From CAYPFY01 sp964410105 (lineage in GTDB: Bacteria; Bacteroidota; Ignavibacteria; UBA10030; SZUA-254), in assembly GCA_964410105.1 (NCBI GenBank), contig CAYPFY010000017.1:10463-74462 (forward strand): a stretch of DNA of 64,000 bases, read 5' to 3'. The number at the start of each line of letters is the position of its first letter. The first letter of the stretch is position 1. Under the pieces are notes generated by a model. That model made no database searches, had not been told where the DNA came from, and worked only from the letters and a program-made list of their open reading frames with translations. Both the position numbers and the translations under genes were made by a program. Positions 17,824-26,568 of this stretch are shown here, piece after piece.

Positions 17824-18603
17824 ATGCCTGCCGATACTACGGAAATTCCCGCCGCCGCGACGAATAGCTCGCAGATCCTCCGCTCTGAAGGGCTTTTCAA
17901 ACGGTACAAGAATCGCGCGGTCGTGAGCGACGTGACCGTGGATGTGCGCCGCCATGAGGTGGTCGGGCTCCTCGGGCCTAACGGCGCAGGGAAGACGACG
18001 ACTTTTTATATGATCGTCGGCATGATCAAGCCTGAAAGCGGCAAGGTATTTCTTGATGATAGCGAGATTACGAAGGAGCCGATGTACCGCCGGGCGAGGA
18101 TGGGCATAGGTTACCTCTCACAGGAAGGCTCTGTTTTTCGTAAGCTGAGCGTGCGGGAGAATATTATTGCAGTGCTCGAGCTGATGGATCTGCCGCGCAA
18201 GGAGAGGGAGGAACGGTGTTCACAGCTGATGGAGGATTTCGGGATCTCGAGGCTGGCCAATAATAAGGGTTATACGCTCTCCGGCGGCGAACGGCGACGC
18301 ACCGAGATCGCCCGCGCCCTGGCGACAAATCCCAAGTTTATTCTCCTCGACGAGCCTTTTGCGGGAATCGATCCCATCGCCGTGGAAGATATCATGCGCA
18401 TCGTCCACGACCTCAAGAACCGGAATATCGGCGTTCTGATCACCGACCACAACGTCCACGAGACTCTTTCGATTACCGACCGTTCCTACCTATTATTCGA
18501 AGGGAAAATCATTAAATCGGGTACCGCAGAGTATCTGGCGAACGATCCCGAGGCCCGCCGGCTTTACCTGGGGGAAAAGTTCAAGCTCGACCGGTACGAC
18601 TGA
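17824..18603 (+). CDS. lptB: LPS export ABC transporter ATPase LptB
   Basis: A 259-residue ATPase powering LPS extraction with LptFG. Walker A is GPNGAGKTTT, the Q-loop lies in YLSQEGSVFRKLSVRENI (the SVFRKLSV segment is specific to LptB), signature LSGGERRR, Walker B ILLDEPFAGIDPIAV and the switch histidine in ITDHNVHETL. The N-terminal 20 residues are an extension over E. coli LptB. lptF/lptG are absent from the window. Last gene of the Kdo/Lpt operon. Confidence 0.95.
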   Translation: MPADTTEIPAAATNSSQILRSEGLFKRYKNRAVVSDVTVDVRRHEVVGLLGPNGAGKTTTFYMIVGMIKPESGKVFLDDSEITKEPMYRRARMGIGYLSQEGSVFRKLSVRENIIAVLELMDLPRKEREERCSQLMEDFGISRLANNKGYTLSGGERRRTEIARALATNPKFILLDEPFAGIDPIAVEDIMRIVHDLKNRNIGVLITDHNVHETLSITDRSYLLFEGKIIKSGTAEYLANDPEARRLYLGEKFKLDRYD

Positions 18604-18630
18604 TTCCTTGATGGTGGAATCCATCAGGAA
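18604..18630. terminator. Hairpin between convergent lptB and DinB-like genes
   Basis: TTCCTTGATGG at 18604-18614 pairs with CCATCAGGAA at 18621-18630, leaving one bulged T and a six-base loop. No T-run follows on either strand, so it would be a weak intrinsic terminator, but its position exactly between two converging stops suggests a bidirectional stop or mRNA-end structure. Confidence 0.4.
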
Positions 18631-18633
18631 GTG

Positions 18634-19155
18634 TCACCAGCCCATCCGCTCTCTCAGCGATGTGATCTGCGCGACGTGATGGCGCCCGTGCCATGCATAC
18701 AGCTGCACGAGGAAGTCGATGTCGATGAGGCCGTGTTCGGGATGACGACAGGCTTTGGCAAAATCTTCTGGCCGCAGCGATTTTAGGAACATCACCCACC
18801 TTCTGTGGAGGTTTTCCAGTAGGGTAAGGGAAGGGGCCGCGGGGGCTGATTTCGCATCGGCAAGTTCCGCCCAGAGCTTTTCATCGTATGCGTTGATTGT
18901 CGGGCCTTGCTGCGTCAGTGCGAGTTTGCACCGGATGTACGCGTTCATGTGGCTGTCAGGGACGTGATGCACGACCTGCCGAACCGTCCATCCTCCCTCC
19001 CGATAAGGGGTATCGAGCTGCTTCTCTTCCAATCCCTCGACCGCACCCCGCATCTTTGAAGGCGCTTCGGCAATCTGGCCGATGAGAACCGTCCGTTCCG
19101 CTTCGGTCGTGGACGCTTTCTTCTGGAATTTTCCTATCGGATAACGAGGGTCCAT
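18634..19155 (-). CDS. DinB-fold YfiT/BstA-type putative metal-dependent hydrolase or thiol transferase
   Basis: A 173-residue four-helix protein: MDPRYPIGKF at the N-terminus as in Bacillus YfiT, VRQVVHHVPDSHMNAYIRCKLAL, and WHGRHHVAQI near the C-terminus. The three metal-ligand histidines of the DinB fold are visible in HHVPDSH and WHGRHH. YfiT-like proteins were named metal-dependent hydrolases and include bacillithiol S-transferase BstA. The start at 19155 is chosen because GGAGTAGA precedes it and it fits the family; the frame is open to 19176 within the upstream gene. It starts only one base after the stop of the preceding gene. Confidence 0.87.
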   Translation of the reverse strand: MDPRYPIGKFQKKASTTEAERTVLIGQIAEAPSKMRGAVEGLEEKQLDTPYREGGWTVRQVVHHVPDSHMNAYIRCKLALTQQGPTINAYDEKLWAELADAKSAPAAPSLTLLENLHRRWVMFLKSLRPEDFAKACRHPEHGLIDIDFLVQLYAWHGRHHVAQITSLRERMGW

Positions 19156-19156
19156 T

Positions 19157-19939
19157 CTACTCCTCTCCTCTCTCAAGCCCCTGGAGCCATTTGGGCTTTA
19201 CTTTTTTGTACCCGGCCGGAACCTCGAACGCCGCGGCCGGCGTTGTTCGCCGTTCAATCTTGGTGACGGTCGTCGACATGGCCGCCATCTCGGTTTTTAC
19301 CGGAAAACCGTCGATCTGCTTATAACCTTCAGCGAGGGATTTACCGTTCACCGGGACCATGGAGGCGATTTTTTGAACGAACTCCTTCAGCTCATTTCCC
19401 ATTTCCCCATATCCCTTTATGTCTTTCGTCGTCCAGACGGTGAAGAGGTCCTTATCTCCCTGTTTGACGATGTTCTGTACACAGGGGTAGCCGCTGATTG
19501 TTTTTTTCTCTTTTCCCCGGTCGACGCTGTATGCCTCTCCGCTGTCTTCCCCCCCGGTCATGCTTTTGCCCATAAGTTTTTCTACCATCTTTCGCTGGTC
19601 CTCCGGCATGTCTTTGAGCTTTTCCCGCATGGCCGCAAGTTTGCTCTTGAGCGTGCCTCCCATCTGCCTGATGCTGCTCTCCATCTCTGAAAAAGTCATT
19701 TCCGAGTATGTGCTGTCTTTATCGTTAACGATAATGAACAGTTCCTTGTCGAGACGGATGATGGTGGACGTTTCTCCACTGTCGGCCGCTTCCTTGAACA
19801 TTTTTGGCATATAGTAAGTCTTGGAGTGCCTTTCCTTGTCCCCCATCACTGGGATGACTGTCGAGCTTTCCCAGTAAAGTCCCTGGGACCTGGCCGGCAG
19901 AATGAATATTATTGTCCAGAGAATCAGTTTGAGTTTCAT
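19157..19939 (-). CDS. Exported DUF4412-like protein
   Basis: A 260-residue exported protein: signal peptide MKLKLILWTIIFILPARSQG, then a region resembling DUF4412 (YYMPKMFKEAADSGETSTIIRLDKELFIIVNDKDSTYSEM), a helical middle (LKSKLAAMREKLKDMPEDQRKMVEKLMGK) and a repeated beta half (KEKKTISGYPCVQNIVKQGDKDLFTVWTTKDI..GYGEM). DUF4412 proteins are periplasmic and of unknown function; the look of KTISGYPC..W.T.DI is family typical. Co-transcribed with the YfiT-like gene downstream. Confidence 0.75.
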   Translation of the reverse strand: MKLKLILWTIIFILPARSQGLYWESSTVIPVMGDKERHSKTYYMPKMFKEAADSGETSTIIRLDKELFIIVNDKDSTYSEMTFSEMESSIRQMGGTLKSKLAAMREKLKDMPEDQRKMVEKLMGKSMTGGEDSGEAYSVDRGKEKKTISGYPCVQNIVKQGDKDLFTVWTTKDIKGYGEMGNELKEFVQKIASMVPVNGKSLAEGYKQIDGFPVKTEMAAMSTTVTKIERRTTPAAAFEVPAGYKKVKPKWLQGLERGEE

Positions 19940-20377
19940 CGTTTTTCCTTGTGTCAGATGGTCAATGCAATGGAAAATTTAGCGATTAGATGTCTAAGTA
20001 ACAAACTCGATGGTATGATCTAAGTTCTGAGTTCGGTAGTCGCAGGAAATTGCGTTGTCTGTGTTGACGCTACTGCTCTCGGTCCGCGATGGGTATACCT
20101 TTATCCCGGAGAGGATTGCGTTTTTCATTGACACGATCAGAGACATTTCTTACATTCCGTCTGCTCGGGGGCTTTGTGCTTTCCATGGTGACGTGCCTGA
20201 GGGTGTCCGTGAGCCTTCAAGGTATGTAATTTGATTCTGATTATTCCGCTCAGCGATTGCTTTGTAAGCGATTTCTCGCCGCCCAATCCAGGTGAACCCG
20301 ACCGCGAGTCAGGCGGGGACGAGGGATTGTCGGTCAAAGACGTTGCCGTCATGTCTTAGGGAAGAAAGGATGGGTAA
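19940..20377. other. Gene-free interval of about 440 bases
   Basis: I see no credible protein gene. A 71-codon minus-strand frame at 20137-20352 is Ser/Pro/His rich with a terminal CKKC but has no ribosome binding site. A candidate plus-strand promoter lies at 20128-20156. The rest has no clear repeat or RNA structure that I can recognise by eye. Confidence 0.5.
20128..20156 (+). promoter_or_regulatory. Sigma-70-like promoter TTGACA-N17-TACATT
   Basis: TTGACA at 20128-20133, a 17-base spacer and TACATT at 20151-20156. The -35 box is perfect and the spacing optimal. The first plus-strand gene is 220 bases further on, so either a long leader or a small RNA would result. Confidence 0.35.
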
Positions 20378-20701
20378 GTGACCCAAAACTCCAAGCATGG
20401 ATCTCCGGTTGGCCTCGCGTGGTACCGCGCGGGGGAGTGGGAGGACCTGAAGGCTTTCTGCGAAGATGGGAGCAAATTAGAGGAGAGCTACGAGGAGTGG
20501 AAACGCAACGCGGAGAAAGCGCTTCGCGATATTGAACGACAGGGGTTCTACGTCGAACGTATCGATTTTGACCTGGATGAGTTCAAGAAATGGTGCCGGG
20601 CGAATCAAAAACAGCCGATAGGGATTTCTCGATCTGAATTCGCCGTGATGAAGCTGCACGCCCGGGGAGGATCGAAGACTGGCCCACTGCACGGCCCATA
20701 G
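20378..20701 (+). CDS. Small hypothetical soluble protein
   Basis: A 107-residue acidic protein starting at GTG, with AAGGA nine bases upstream. Sequence features: AWYRAGEWEDLKAFCEDGSKLEESYEEWKRNAEKALRDI (long helix) and QGFYVERIDFDLDEFKKWCRANQ, then ISRSEFAVMKLHARG. The helix plus 'VDFDLDEFxxWC' arrangement occurs in short conserved hypotheticals, often near mobile or toxin-antitoxin loci, but I cannot name a family. No partner gene is adjacent; it converges on the permease cluster. Confidence 0.6.
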   Translation: MTQNSKHGSPVGLAWYRAGEWEDLKAFCEDGSKLEESYEEWKRNAEKALRDIERQGFYVERIDFDLDEFKKWCRANQKQPIGISRSEFAVMKLHARGGSKTGPLHGP

Positions 20702-20820
20702 GGAGGATTCCTCAAACCGCTGGCTCTCTCATTGAGAGATTGGCTGCCACAGCGGGTTGTGAGTGTCGGAACCCCCACACTTCTAATCACGAAGTCCTAA
20801 CTGGCAGGTCAGTCGCGTCG

Positions 20821-22062
20821 TTACTCGTACCGCAGAGACTCGACCGGATCGACGCTTGCCGCCCTGCGCGCAGGGAAGTACCCCGCCAGAAATCCGATAA
20901 GCCCCAGTATGCCGGTCGTGATCAACATGATTCCGGGGGAAAGTATCGGTTTTCCAAGAAATTGCATCGGGCCGTCGGGGTCCGCGGGGATGAGCTTTAC
21001 TCCCGAGATCGTTCCCCACGATACCAGGAGCCCTATCGCTCCGCCTATGAAAGCTATGAGCAATGCTTCAAAGACGATCTGAGAGAGGATGGTCCGCCTT
21101 CTCGCACCTACGGCCATTTTTATCCCGATTTCTCTCGTTCTCTCCTTAACGATGGCATACATGACGTTTGCCACTCCGACTCCCGCCACGAGGAGTGTGA
21201 GAAAGCCTACCGAGAAGAGAAAAATCGATATGCCGAGGGTGATTTTCCTGCCGATTTTTTCATCCTCGATGAAGTCCCATATGTTTACTGTCCTCTCATC
21301 CCCCGGGTCGAAATGGTACTTTCTCCCGAGTACGCGAAAGATCTCTGCCTTCACCTCAGGCTGCTTCGACGGATCCGCGGGACGGACGACTATGGAATTT
21401 ACCGTCTTAGTGCCGTACATGGTCCGGAATGTGGTGTAAGGCATGATGGCCCGCTCGTCATCCGGGCCGTTGTTCATGCTCGTCTGTAGTTTCTTCTGGA
21501 GCAGGCCCACGACGGTGAAAGGGACATTGTCCAGGATGATTGCCTTTCCGACAGGGTCTTCGTCCTTGAAGATCTCTTTGGCGATTACCGGGCCGAGGAC
21601 AAGCACTCTCCGCTGCAGCGAAAGGTCTGCTTCATCGAGGAATCGACCGCCCGCCGAGGGGTACATGCGCCGCATTTCTTCGAATTCGGAGTTGACCCCC
21701 TCGCATTCGGTGTTGATGGTGAATTTCTTGTAGGTCAGCCGTACGCCGTTACGGTACTGCGGGCTCACCATGTCGATCGCCGGGATGGCGTCTTTGAGCA
21801 TCGCCGCATCCTCCTCGGCGAACCGGATTTTCCTCCCCTTCGGAAGTCCCTCGAATTGCTTGCCCGTCTCCCCGCCATAGAGGATCAGGATGCGGTCTCC
21901 CGCATTGAGGAGCCCATTCTCCATCTGGACCCCCAGCCCCTCACCGAAGGAGAGAAGCAGGACGACAGCGATGGTCCCCCAGGCGATGGCAACGATGGTG
22001 AGGCTCGCCCGGGTGCGCTGCTCGTTGAGATCTCTCAAAAATTCTTTAAGGAGGAGCCACAT
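20821..22062 (-). CDS. MacB/FtsX-type ABC transporter permease
   Basis: A 413-residue permease with the MacB topology: one N-terminal membrane helix (ASLTIVAIAWGTIAVVLLLSF), a large periplasmic MacB_PCD domain (about residues 45-255), then three C-terminal helices (ILFSVGFLTLLVAGVGVANVMYAIV, ALLIAFIGGAIGLLVSW, GIMLITTGILGLIGFLAGYFPARRAASVDPVESLRYE). The ERTREIGIKMAVGARRRTI loop and the DPVESLRYE end are signatures. It begins four bases after the preceding permease. The set has no ATPase in the cluster and probably borrows one encoded elsewhere. Confidence 0.92.
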   Translation of the reverse strand: MWLLLKEFLRDLNEQRTRASLTIVAIAWGTIAVVLLLSFGEGLGVQMENGLLNAGDRILILYGGETGKQFEGLPKGRKIRFAEEDAAMLKDAIPAIDMVSPQYRNGVRLTYKKFTINTECEGVNSEFEEMRRMYPSAGGRFLDEADLSLQRRVLVLGPVIAKEIFKDEDPVGKAIILDNVPFTVVGLLQKKLQTSMNNGPDDERAIMPYTTFRTMYGTKTVNSIVVRPADPSKQPEVKAEIFRVLGRKYHFDPGDERTVNIWDFIEDEKIGRKITLGISIFLFSVGFLTLLVAGVGVANVMYAIVKERTREIGIKMAVGARRRTILSQIVFEALLIAFIGGAIGLLVSWGTISGVKLIPADPDGPMQFLGKPILSPGIMLITTGILGLIGFLAGYFPARRAASVDPVESLRYE

Positions 22063-22066
22063 GCGC

Positions 22067-23305
22067 TTACGCCCTCAGACACTCGACGACATCCAGGTTC
22101 GCCGCCTTTCTCGCCGGCAGAAGTCCCGCCGCAAGTCCGATGGCCCCCAGGACGACCATGGTCGCAAATGCCACCGGCCATGAAAGTTCGGGCGCCCCGA
22201 CGAATTCCTTTATGGGGATGTACTGCATGGCCTCGGTTATGCCGAAGGCGATGGCAAATCCGATCGACGAACCGAGCGCTATAATGAAAAACGTCTGCAT
22301 GAAGAACTGGAACATGATGGCAGACCGCTTTGCCCCGACCGCCCGCTTGATGCCGATTTCCTTGACGCGCTCCTGGACGACGATGTACATGATGTTCGCC
22401 ACTCCAATCCCTCCCACGGCGAGGGTGAAGCTTCCAATGACTCCCAAAAAAATGTTGAAGGCGAGGAAGAAGTAGAAGATGAATTTATCGAAATTGTTCG
22501 TGTCCCAGATCCATATCGCATCTTTGTCGCTCGGATCGAATTTGTACCTTTTTCCCAGAAGAGTCCGGACCTGGTCGTTCAGGGCCTCCGAGTTTCGGGG
22601 GTCCTTGCCCGTGAAGATGATGTTACGGATGTTCCGCGCCCCGAAGACGGAGGCAAAGGTCGACGCCGGGATGAATATTCTGTCCTTGTCACGCCTGTTG
22701 TACGAGGAGTTTTGGGTTTTTTTCAGCATCACTCCGACGACCGTGAAGGGCACCGGGCCTACGTAGACAAGCTTTCCCACCGCTGTGCCCTCACCGAAGA
22801 GTTGTTCTTTGACATTGTCCCCAAGGACCACTACCCTCCGGCGCCCCTCCATGTCGAGGTCGTTGATGAACCGTCCGCCCGATGCCGCGATGATGTTTCG
22901 CATTTCCCCGTAAATCGGGTAGACGCCCGCCACCGCGCTGTTGGTGATGTTCTCGCCGAGATGAACCGGGTAGTCATTCTTGCTGTATTCGGGGGAAATC
23001 TTGTCGATTCCAGGTATCTGCGAGGCGAGCAGCTTGGCATCGTCTTCGATGAGCATGATGGGCCTCCCGACGCCGAAACCCTCAAAAGGTTTGGTCGTTC
23101 TTCCGGGGAACATGATGGCGATTCTCTCCCCGATGCCGTGCATGTTGATGGCGAGCTGACGCTTGAATCCCATGCCGAAGGCAAGCAGGACGACGATTGC
23201 GACCGTTCCCCAGACGATCCCGAATGTGGTGAGAAATGACCTGAGTTTTTGCGCCCTGAGGTCTTCCAGGAATTCCCAGAGCGTGATCAGGAACCGGCCG
23301 ATCAT
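22067..23305 (-). CDS. MacB/FtsX-type ABC transporter permease
   Basis: A 412-residue paralogue of the next gene with the same layout: helix LTTFGIVWGTVAIVVLLAFGMG, MacB_PCD domain, then FLAFNIFLGVIGSFTLAVGGIGVANIMYIVV, the ERVKEIGIKRAVGAKRSAI coupling loop and a GLLPARKAANLDVVECLRA terminus. Two different permeases with no ATPase suggest a heterodimeric pump served by an ATPase encoded elsewhere. ATGA-type overlap with the adaptor gene ahead (23302-23305). Confidence 0.92.
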   Translation of the reverse strand: MIGRFLITLWEFLEDLRAQKLRSFLTTFGIVWGTVAIVVLLAFGMGFKRQLAINMHGIGERIAIMFPGRTTKPFEGFGVGRPIMLIEDDAKLLASQIPGIDKISPEYSKNDYPVHLGENITNSAVAGVYPIYGEMRNIIAASGGRFINDLDMEGRRRVVVLGDNVKEQLFGEGTAVGKLVYVGPVPFTVVGVMLKKTQNSSYNRRDKDRIFIPASTFASVFGARNIRNIIFTGKDPRNSEALNDQVRTLLGKRYKFDPSDKDAIWIWDTNNFDKFIFYFFLAFNIFLGVIGSFTLAVGGIGVANIMYIVVQERVKEIGIKRAVGAKRSAIMFQFFMQTFFIIALGSSIGFAIAFGITEAMQYIPIKEFVGAPELSWPVAFATMVVLGAIGLAAGLLPARKAANLDVVECLRA

Positions 23306-24393
23306 TCGATTTTCTTCACCGGCTTTTCGAAGACGGAATCCCCCTCGGCGATGTTTGAGACTATTTCAACGTTGATCGCATCGCTCAGTCCCGTCTTCAG
23401 ATAGATTTCCTGGGATTTCCCTCCGGGGAGGGCTCGCTTGACGAAGGCGGAGTCGTTCCGGAATGTGACGACCCGCTCCGGAAGCATGAGGACGTTCTTC
23501 TTTTCCCTTATGATGATGTTGGCGTTGGCCGAATAGCCTGCCCGGAGGGTGGCGTTGCTCGCCTGGGGGATGAGTATTTCTATCGGGAAGACAGTGGCGT
23601 TTTCTTTCTTTTCGGCCTTCAATGATATTTTCCGCAACTTTCCCCTCACGGTGTCGTTAGGAAGGGCGCCTACCTTAAGGATGGTCTCCATACCCTCTTT
23701 GAGCTTGCCGACATCGATTTCATCAACGGTTCCCTTGAAGATGAGCCGCTCCATGTTCGCCATTTTCATCAGGACCGTTCCCTCCTGATAGGTGGTCAGC
23801 GGCGTGACGGGGTCCCCGACTTCCACAGTCTTGCTCAATACGTATCCGTCGATGGGCGCTTTGACGATCGACTCGATTTCTGTGTTATCGATTTTTACTC
23901 TTCCGCTCTGGAGCAGCGCGAGGTGCTCGTTGGCCATTTTCAGCCTCAACTGGGCTTCCTGGTCGCGCTTTTGAAAATCTTCGAATTCCTTGGTCGATAT
24001 AAGCTGCTTTTTGACGAGCGATTCTTCCCTCACTCTCTCTTTGGTGAGATTGTCGAGCTCGTTTTCCGCAAGCTGGACCTGCCTCTTGGCATCCGCAAGT
24101 TCAAGAGGCGTCGGATCGGGCCGCACCTCGAGTAACGGATCCCCGGCCTTGACGTAGGTGCCGGCGTCGGCAAAGATGCGCTTCACGACTCCCGAAACTT
24201 TTGATTTTATGGAAATCTCATTCTCCGGCTCTATGGTCCCCACGGCAAGGGCCTTGTCAATGATGTTTCCCTTGACAACTTTGACCTTGCCCAGGTCCCC
24301 TTCTGAGTTGTTTTTGGATCCGCTGAAAATGAAAATGCCCCCTCCCACAATCGAGATGACAGCGACGGAGGAGATGATGACTTTCTTTTTCAT
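23302..24393 (-). CDS. RND/MacA-type periplasmic adaptor (HlyD family)
   Basis: A 363-residue membrane-fusion protein. One N-terminal membrane anchor (VIISSVAVISIVGGGIFIF), a lipoyl/barrel-sandwich half (IDKALAVGTIEPENEISIKSKVSGVVKRIFADAGTYVKAGDPLLEV), a helical hairpin (about residues 95-160), the matching half SIVKAPIDGYVLSKTVEVGDPV and a C-terminal beta-barrel. It would link the two permeases to an outer-membrane TolC. 100 bases after purE on the same strand, so it may be read through or start its own transcript. Confidence 0.9.
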   Translation of the reverse strand: MKKKVIISSVAVISIVGGGIFIFSGSKNNSEGDLGKVKVVKGNIIDKALAVGTIEPENEISIKSKVSGVVKRIFADAGTYVKAGDPLLEVRPDPTPLELADAKRQVQLAENELDNLTKERVREESLVKKQLISTKEFEDFQKRDQEAQLRLKMANEHLALLQSGRVKIDNTEIESIVKAPIDGYVLSKTVEVGDPVTPLTTYQEGTVLMKMANMERLIFKGTVDEIDVGKLKEGMETILKVGALPNDTVRGKLRKISLKAEKKENATVFPIEILIPQASNATLRAGYSANANIIIREKKNVLMLPERVVTFRNDSAFVKRALPGGKSQEIYLKTGLSDAINVEIVSNIAEGDSVFEKPVKKIE

Positions 24394-24492
24394 GAGGTTT
24401 TCCCGGGATGTGAGGTTGGCCGCTTTGAAGCCTACGATCTCGGGGGGGGAATGTTGCGTATAAGAAGCGGAATGCCCGCTCCTGCGGGGGAA

Positions 24493-25017
24493 TCAGCGCT
24501 TCCGGGGGAGGATCGTCTTGTAACCCCTCTTCTCGATTTCGTGGACCGATTTCTCGACCTTCTTCCTGAGCCCGTCTTTCATCTGCAGGAGTCTTGCCTC
24601 CAGCTTCCGGTCTGAAAGGGCGATGATCTGGGCAGCCAGGATGCCTGCATTTTCTGCGCCGTTGAGGGCTACCGTCGCCACAGGGACTCCCGGGGGCATC
24701 TGGACTATCGATAGTATGGAGTCCAATCCGTCAACCGAGTTCCGGGATTTTACAGGCACCCCTATCACAGGAAGGGTTGTGAGGGAGGCGACCATTCCAG
24801 GGAGATGCGCCGAGCCTCCCGCCCCCGCGATGATGACCTTCAGCCCCCGCCGGGCCGCAGCGCTCGCATAACCGACCATTCTCTTCGGGGTTCGGTGCGC
24901 CGAGACTATCGTGATCTCAAATGGCACGCCGAATTTTTCAAGGACTGTGGCCGCCTCGGTCATGACCTCAAGGTCAGACTTGCTTCCCATGATGATTCCC
25001 ACCAGAGGGGTTTTCAT
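24493..25017 (-). CDS. purE: N5-carboxyaminoimidazole ribonucleotide mutase
   Basis: Class I PurE, 174 residues, moving the carboxyl group of N5-CAIR to C4 of AIR in purine synthesis. GIIMGSKSDLEVM near the start, VSAHRTPKRM, IAGAGGSAHLPGM and PVIGVPVKS are the family motifs (the histidine of SAHLPG is the catalytic residue). A basic tail of about 15 residues (IEKRGYKTILPRKR) extends the usual length. Start overlaps the purK stop (ATGA). Confidence 0.96.
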   Translation of the reverse strand: MKTPLVGIIMGSKSDLEVMTEAATVLEKFGVPFEITIVSAHRTPKRMVGYASAAARRGLKVIIAGAGGSAHLPGMVASLTTLPVIGVPVKSRNSVDGLDSILSIVQMPPGVPVATVALNGAENAGILAAQIIALSDRKLEARLLQMKDGLRKKVEKSVHEIEKRGYKTILPRKR

Positions 25018-26171
25018 GCAAATGCTTTCAAATGGTTTTTTACGAAAACAGCTTTCTGGAGGGCAGCCTCGACATCGGCGTCGAGTATGGTGACATGCCC
25101 CATTTTCCTGAAAGGCTTTGTCTCTTGCTTTCCATAAAGATGCAGATGAGCCCCCTCAAGGGCCATGATTCTGTCTATTCCTTCGTACCGCACGGGGCCT
25201 GTTCGGCCCTCCGCCCCAAGAATGTTGACCATCGCGGCCGGGGATGTCCCCCGGGTCGACCCAAGCGGTAGGTCGAGGATCGCCCTCAGATGCTGCTCAT
25301 ACTGCGACGTGACGTTGGCTTCGATTGTGTGGTGCCCGCTGTTATGAGGCCGGGGCGCAATCTCATTGACCAGGATCTCTCCGCCGGGCATGACGAACAT
25401 TTCCACGGCGGCTATGCCCACAATCCCGAGGGCCCGCGCTGTCTTTACCGCAATTTCATCTGCCGCTTTCTGAATTTTTTCTGAAACTCTGGCCGGGGCT
25501 ACAAGATATTCGACGAGATTGGCCTCGGGCTCGAAGATCATCTCAACCGCCGGGTATGTCCGGGTGTCGCCCGAAGAGTTTCGGGCGACGATGACCGAGA
25601 TTTCACACTGAAACTCTACCCAACGCTCCAGGACGCTGGGCTCCTCGAATGCTTCGTCGATGTCCTGCGGTGACCGGATTTTTCTGACACCCCTTCCGTC
25701 ATAGCCCGCCGTGCGCAGTTTCTGCACCGCCGGCAGGAAATTTTCAAGCCGGCGGAGATGCCCCTTTCCCTCGACGATTTCGAAATCGGTTGTCGGGATC
25801 CCGTGCTCCCGGAGAAAACCTTTTTGCCGGCCCTTGTCTCTGATGATCTCGATGACACGGGGCTGCGGGCGCACGATGACTCCCTCTTTCTCCAGCCGCG
25901 CGAGGGCCTCGACATTGACGTTTTCAATCTCGATGGTGACGACATCGAGTTTTTTCGCAAACCGGTAAAGTGTGTCGAAGTCGGTGAGGGGTCCCGCGAC
26001 GAAGTTTTCCGCCAGGCTCCGGCAGGGTGAATACTCATCCCGATCGAGGACGCTGATGGATAGATCGAAATTGACGGCGGACTGGATCAGCATCCTGCCC
26101 AGCTGCCCGCCTCCGACGATCCCCAGTTTCACTGCGGTGATGCTCTTGTCCACCTGATATCCGCTAGCCAT
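25014..26171 (-). CDS. purK: N5-carboxyaminoimidazole ribonucleotide synthase
   Basis: ATP-grasp enzyme joining AIR and bicarbonate with ATP hydrolysis. The 385-residue chain shows GIVGGGQLGRMLIQ, DEYSPCRSLAENF, the ATP-grasp loop YDGRGVRKI, RWVEFQCEISVIVARN and NEIAPRPHNSGHHTIEAN. The frame is open to 26222 inside ridA; the ATG at 26171 is chosen since MASGYQVDKSIT precedes the Rossmann strand at a normal distance. It overlaps the end of ridA by eight bases. Partner of PurE, so the two-step bacterial route to CAIR is complete here. Confidence 0.94.
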   Translation of the reverse strand: MASGYQVDKSITAVKLGIVGGGQLGRMLIQSAVNFDLSISVLDRDEYSPCRSLAENFVAGPLTDFDTLYRFAKKLDVVTIEIENVNVEALARLEKEGVIVRPQPRVIEIIRDKGRQKGFLREHGIPTTDFEIVEGKGHLRRLENFLPAVQKLRTAGYDGRGVRKIRSPQDIDEAFEEPSVLERWVEFQCEISVIVARNSSGDTRTYPAVEMIFEPEANLVEYLVAPARVSEKIQKAADEIAVKTARALGIVGIAAVEMFVMPGGEILVNEIAPRPHNSGHHTIEANVTSQYEQHLRAILDLPLGSTRGTSPAAMVNILGAEGRTGPVRYEGIDRIMALEGAHLHLYGKQETKPFRKMGHVTILDADVEAALQKAVFVKNHLKAFA

Positions 26172-26568
26172 CCGAAAGATATGCTTCCGCCTCGATCTCA
26201 ACCAGCATGGCCGGGTCGACAAGCCCCGCCACTTCTATCATCGACGTAACAGGGCGGATTTTCTCGAAAATCTCGCCATGCGCCTTTCCGACTTTTTCCC
26301 AGTCACCGATGTTCGTCACAAAGATTCTCGTTCGCACAACGTCGGCGAGGCCTCCGCCCGCCTTCTTTAACGCATCGTCAATGTTGCGGATCGCCTGGAT
26401 GGTTTGCGCATAGGCGTCGCCGGCCCCGACGATTTTTCCCTCAGTCCCCGTCGCGGTTGTCCCGGAAACCCAGATGTGCCGTCCCATCCTTACCGCGCGG
26501 GAATATCCGACGACGGGCTCCCACGGCGTTCCGCTCGAAATGTTTTTCCTTTCGGCTTCTTTTTTCAT
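26164..26568 (-). CDS. RidA-family reactive intermediate deaminase
   Basis: A 134-residue YjgF/YER057c/UK114 protein. RidA members hydrolyse imines and enamines released by PLP enzymes; the active arginine lies in VVRTRIFVTNIGDW. Other family marks are YSRAVRMGRHIWVSGTTA and the end TSMIEVAGLVDPAMLVEIEAEAYL. Among RidA subgroups it looks closer to the Rid2/Rid4-like proteins of the type VGYSRAVR..G than to archetypal RidA, so true deaminase activity is likely but not certain. Overlaps both neighbours (26164-26171 and 26565-26568). Confidence 0.88.
   Translation of the reverse strand: MKKEAERKNISSGTPWEPVVGYSRAVRMGRHIWVSGTTATGTEGKIVGAGDAYAQTIQAIRNIDDALKKAGGGLADVVRTRIFVTNIGDWEKVGKAHGEIFEKIRPVTSMIEVAGLVDPAMLVEIEAEAYLSDG

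Noticed and set aside
20137..20352. 71-codon minus-strand frame with His-rich stretch and CKKC end
   Set aside because: No ribosome binding site, unusual composition, no partner; cannot be told from chance.
20725..20739. TCTCTC-ATT-GAGAGA hairpin between convergent genes
   Set aside because: Three-base loop and no T-run; too weak to call a terminator.
20740..21489. 249-codon plus-strand frame
   Set aside because: Opposite the ABC permease at 20821-22062; charged, no family features.
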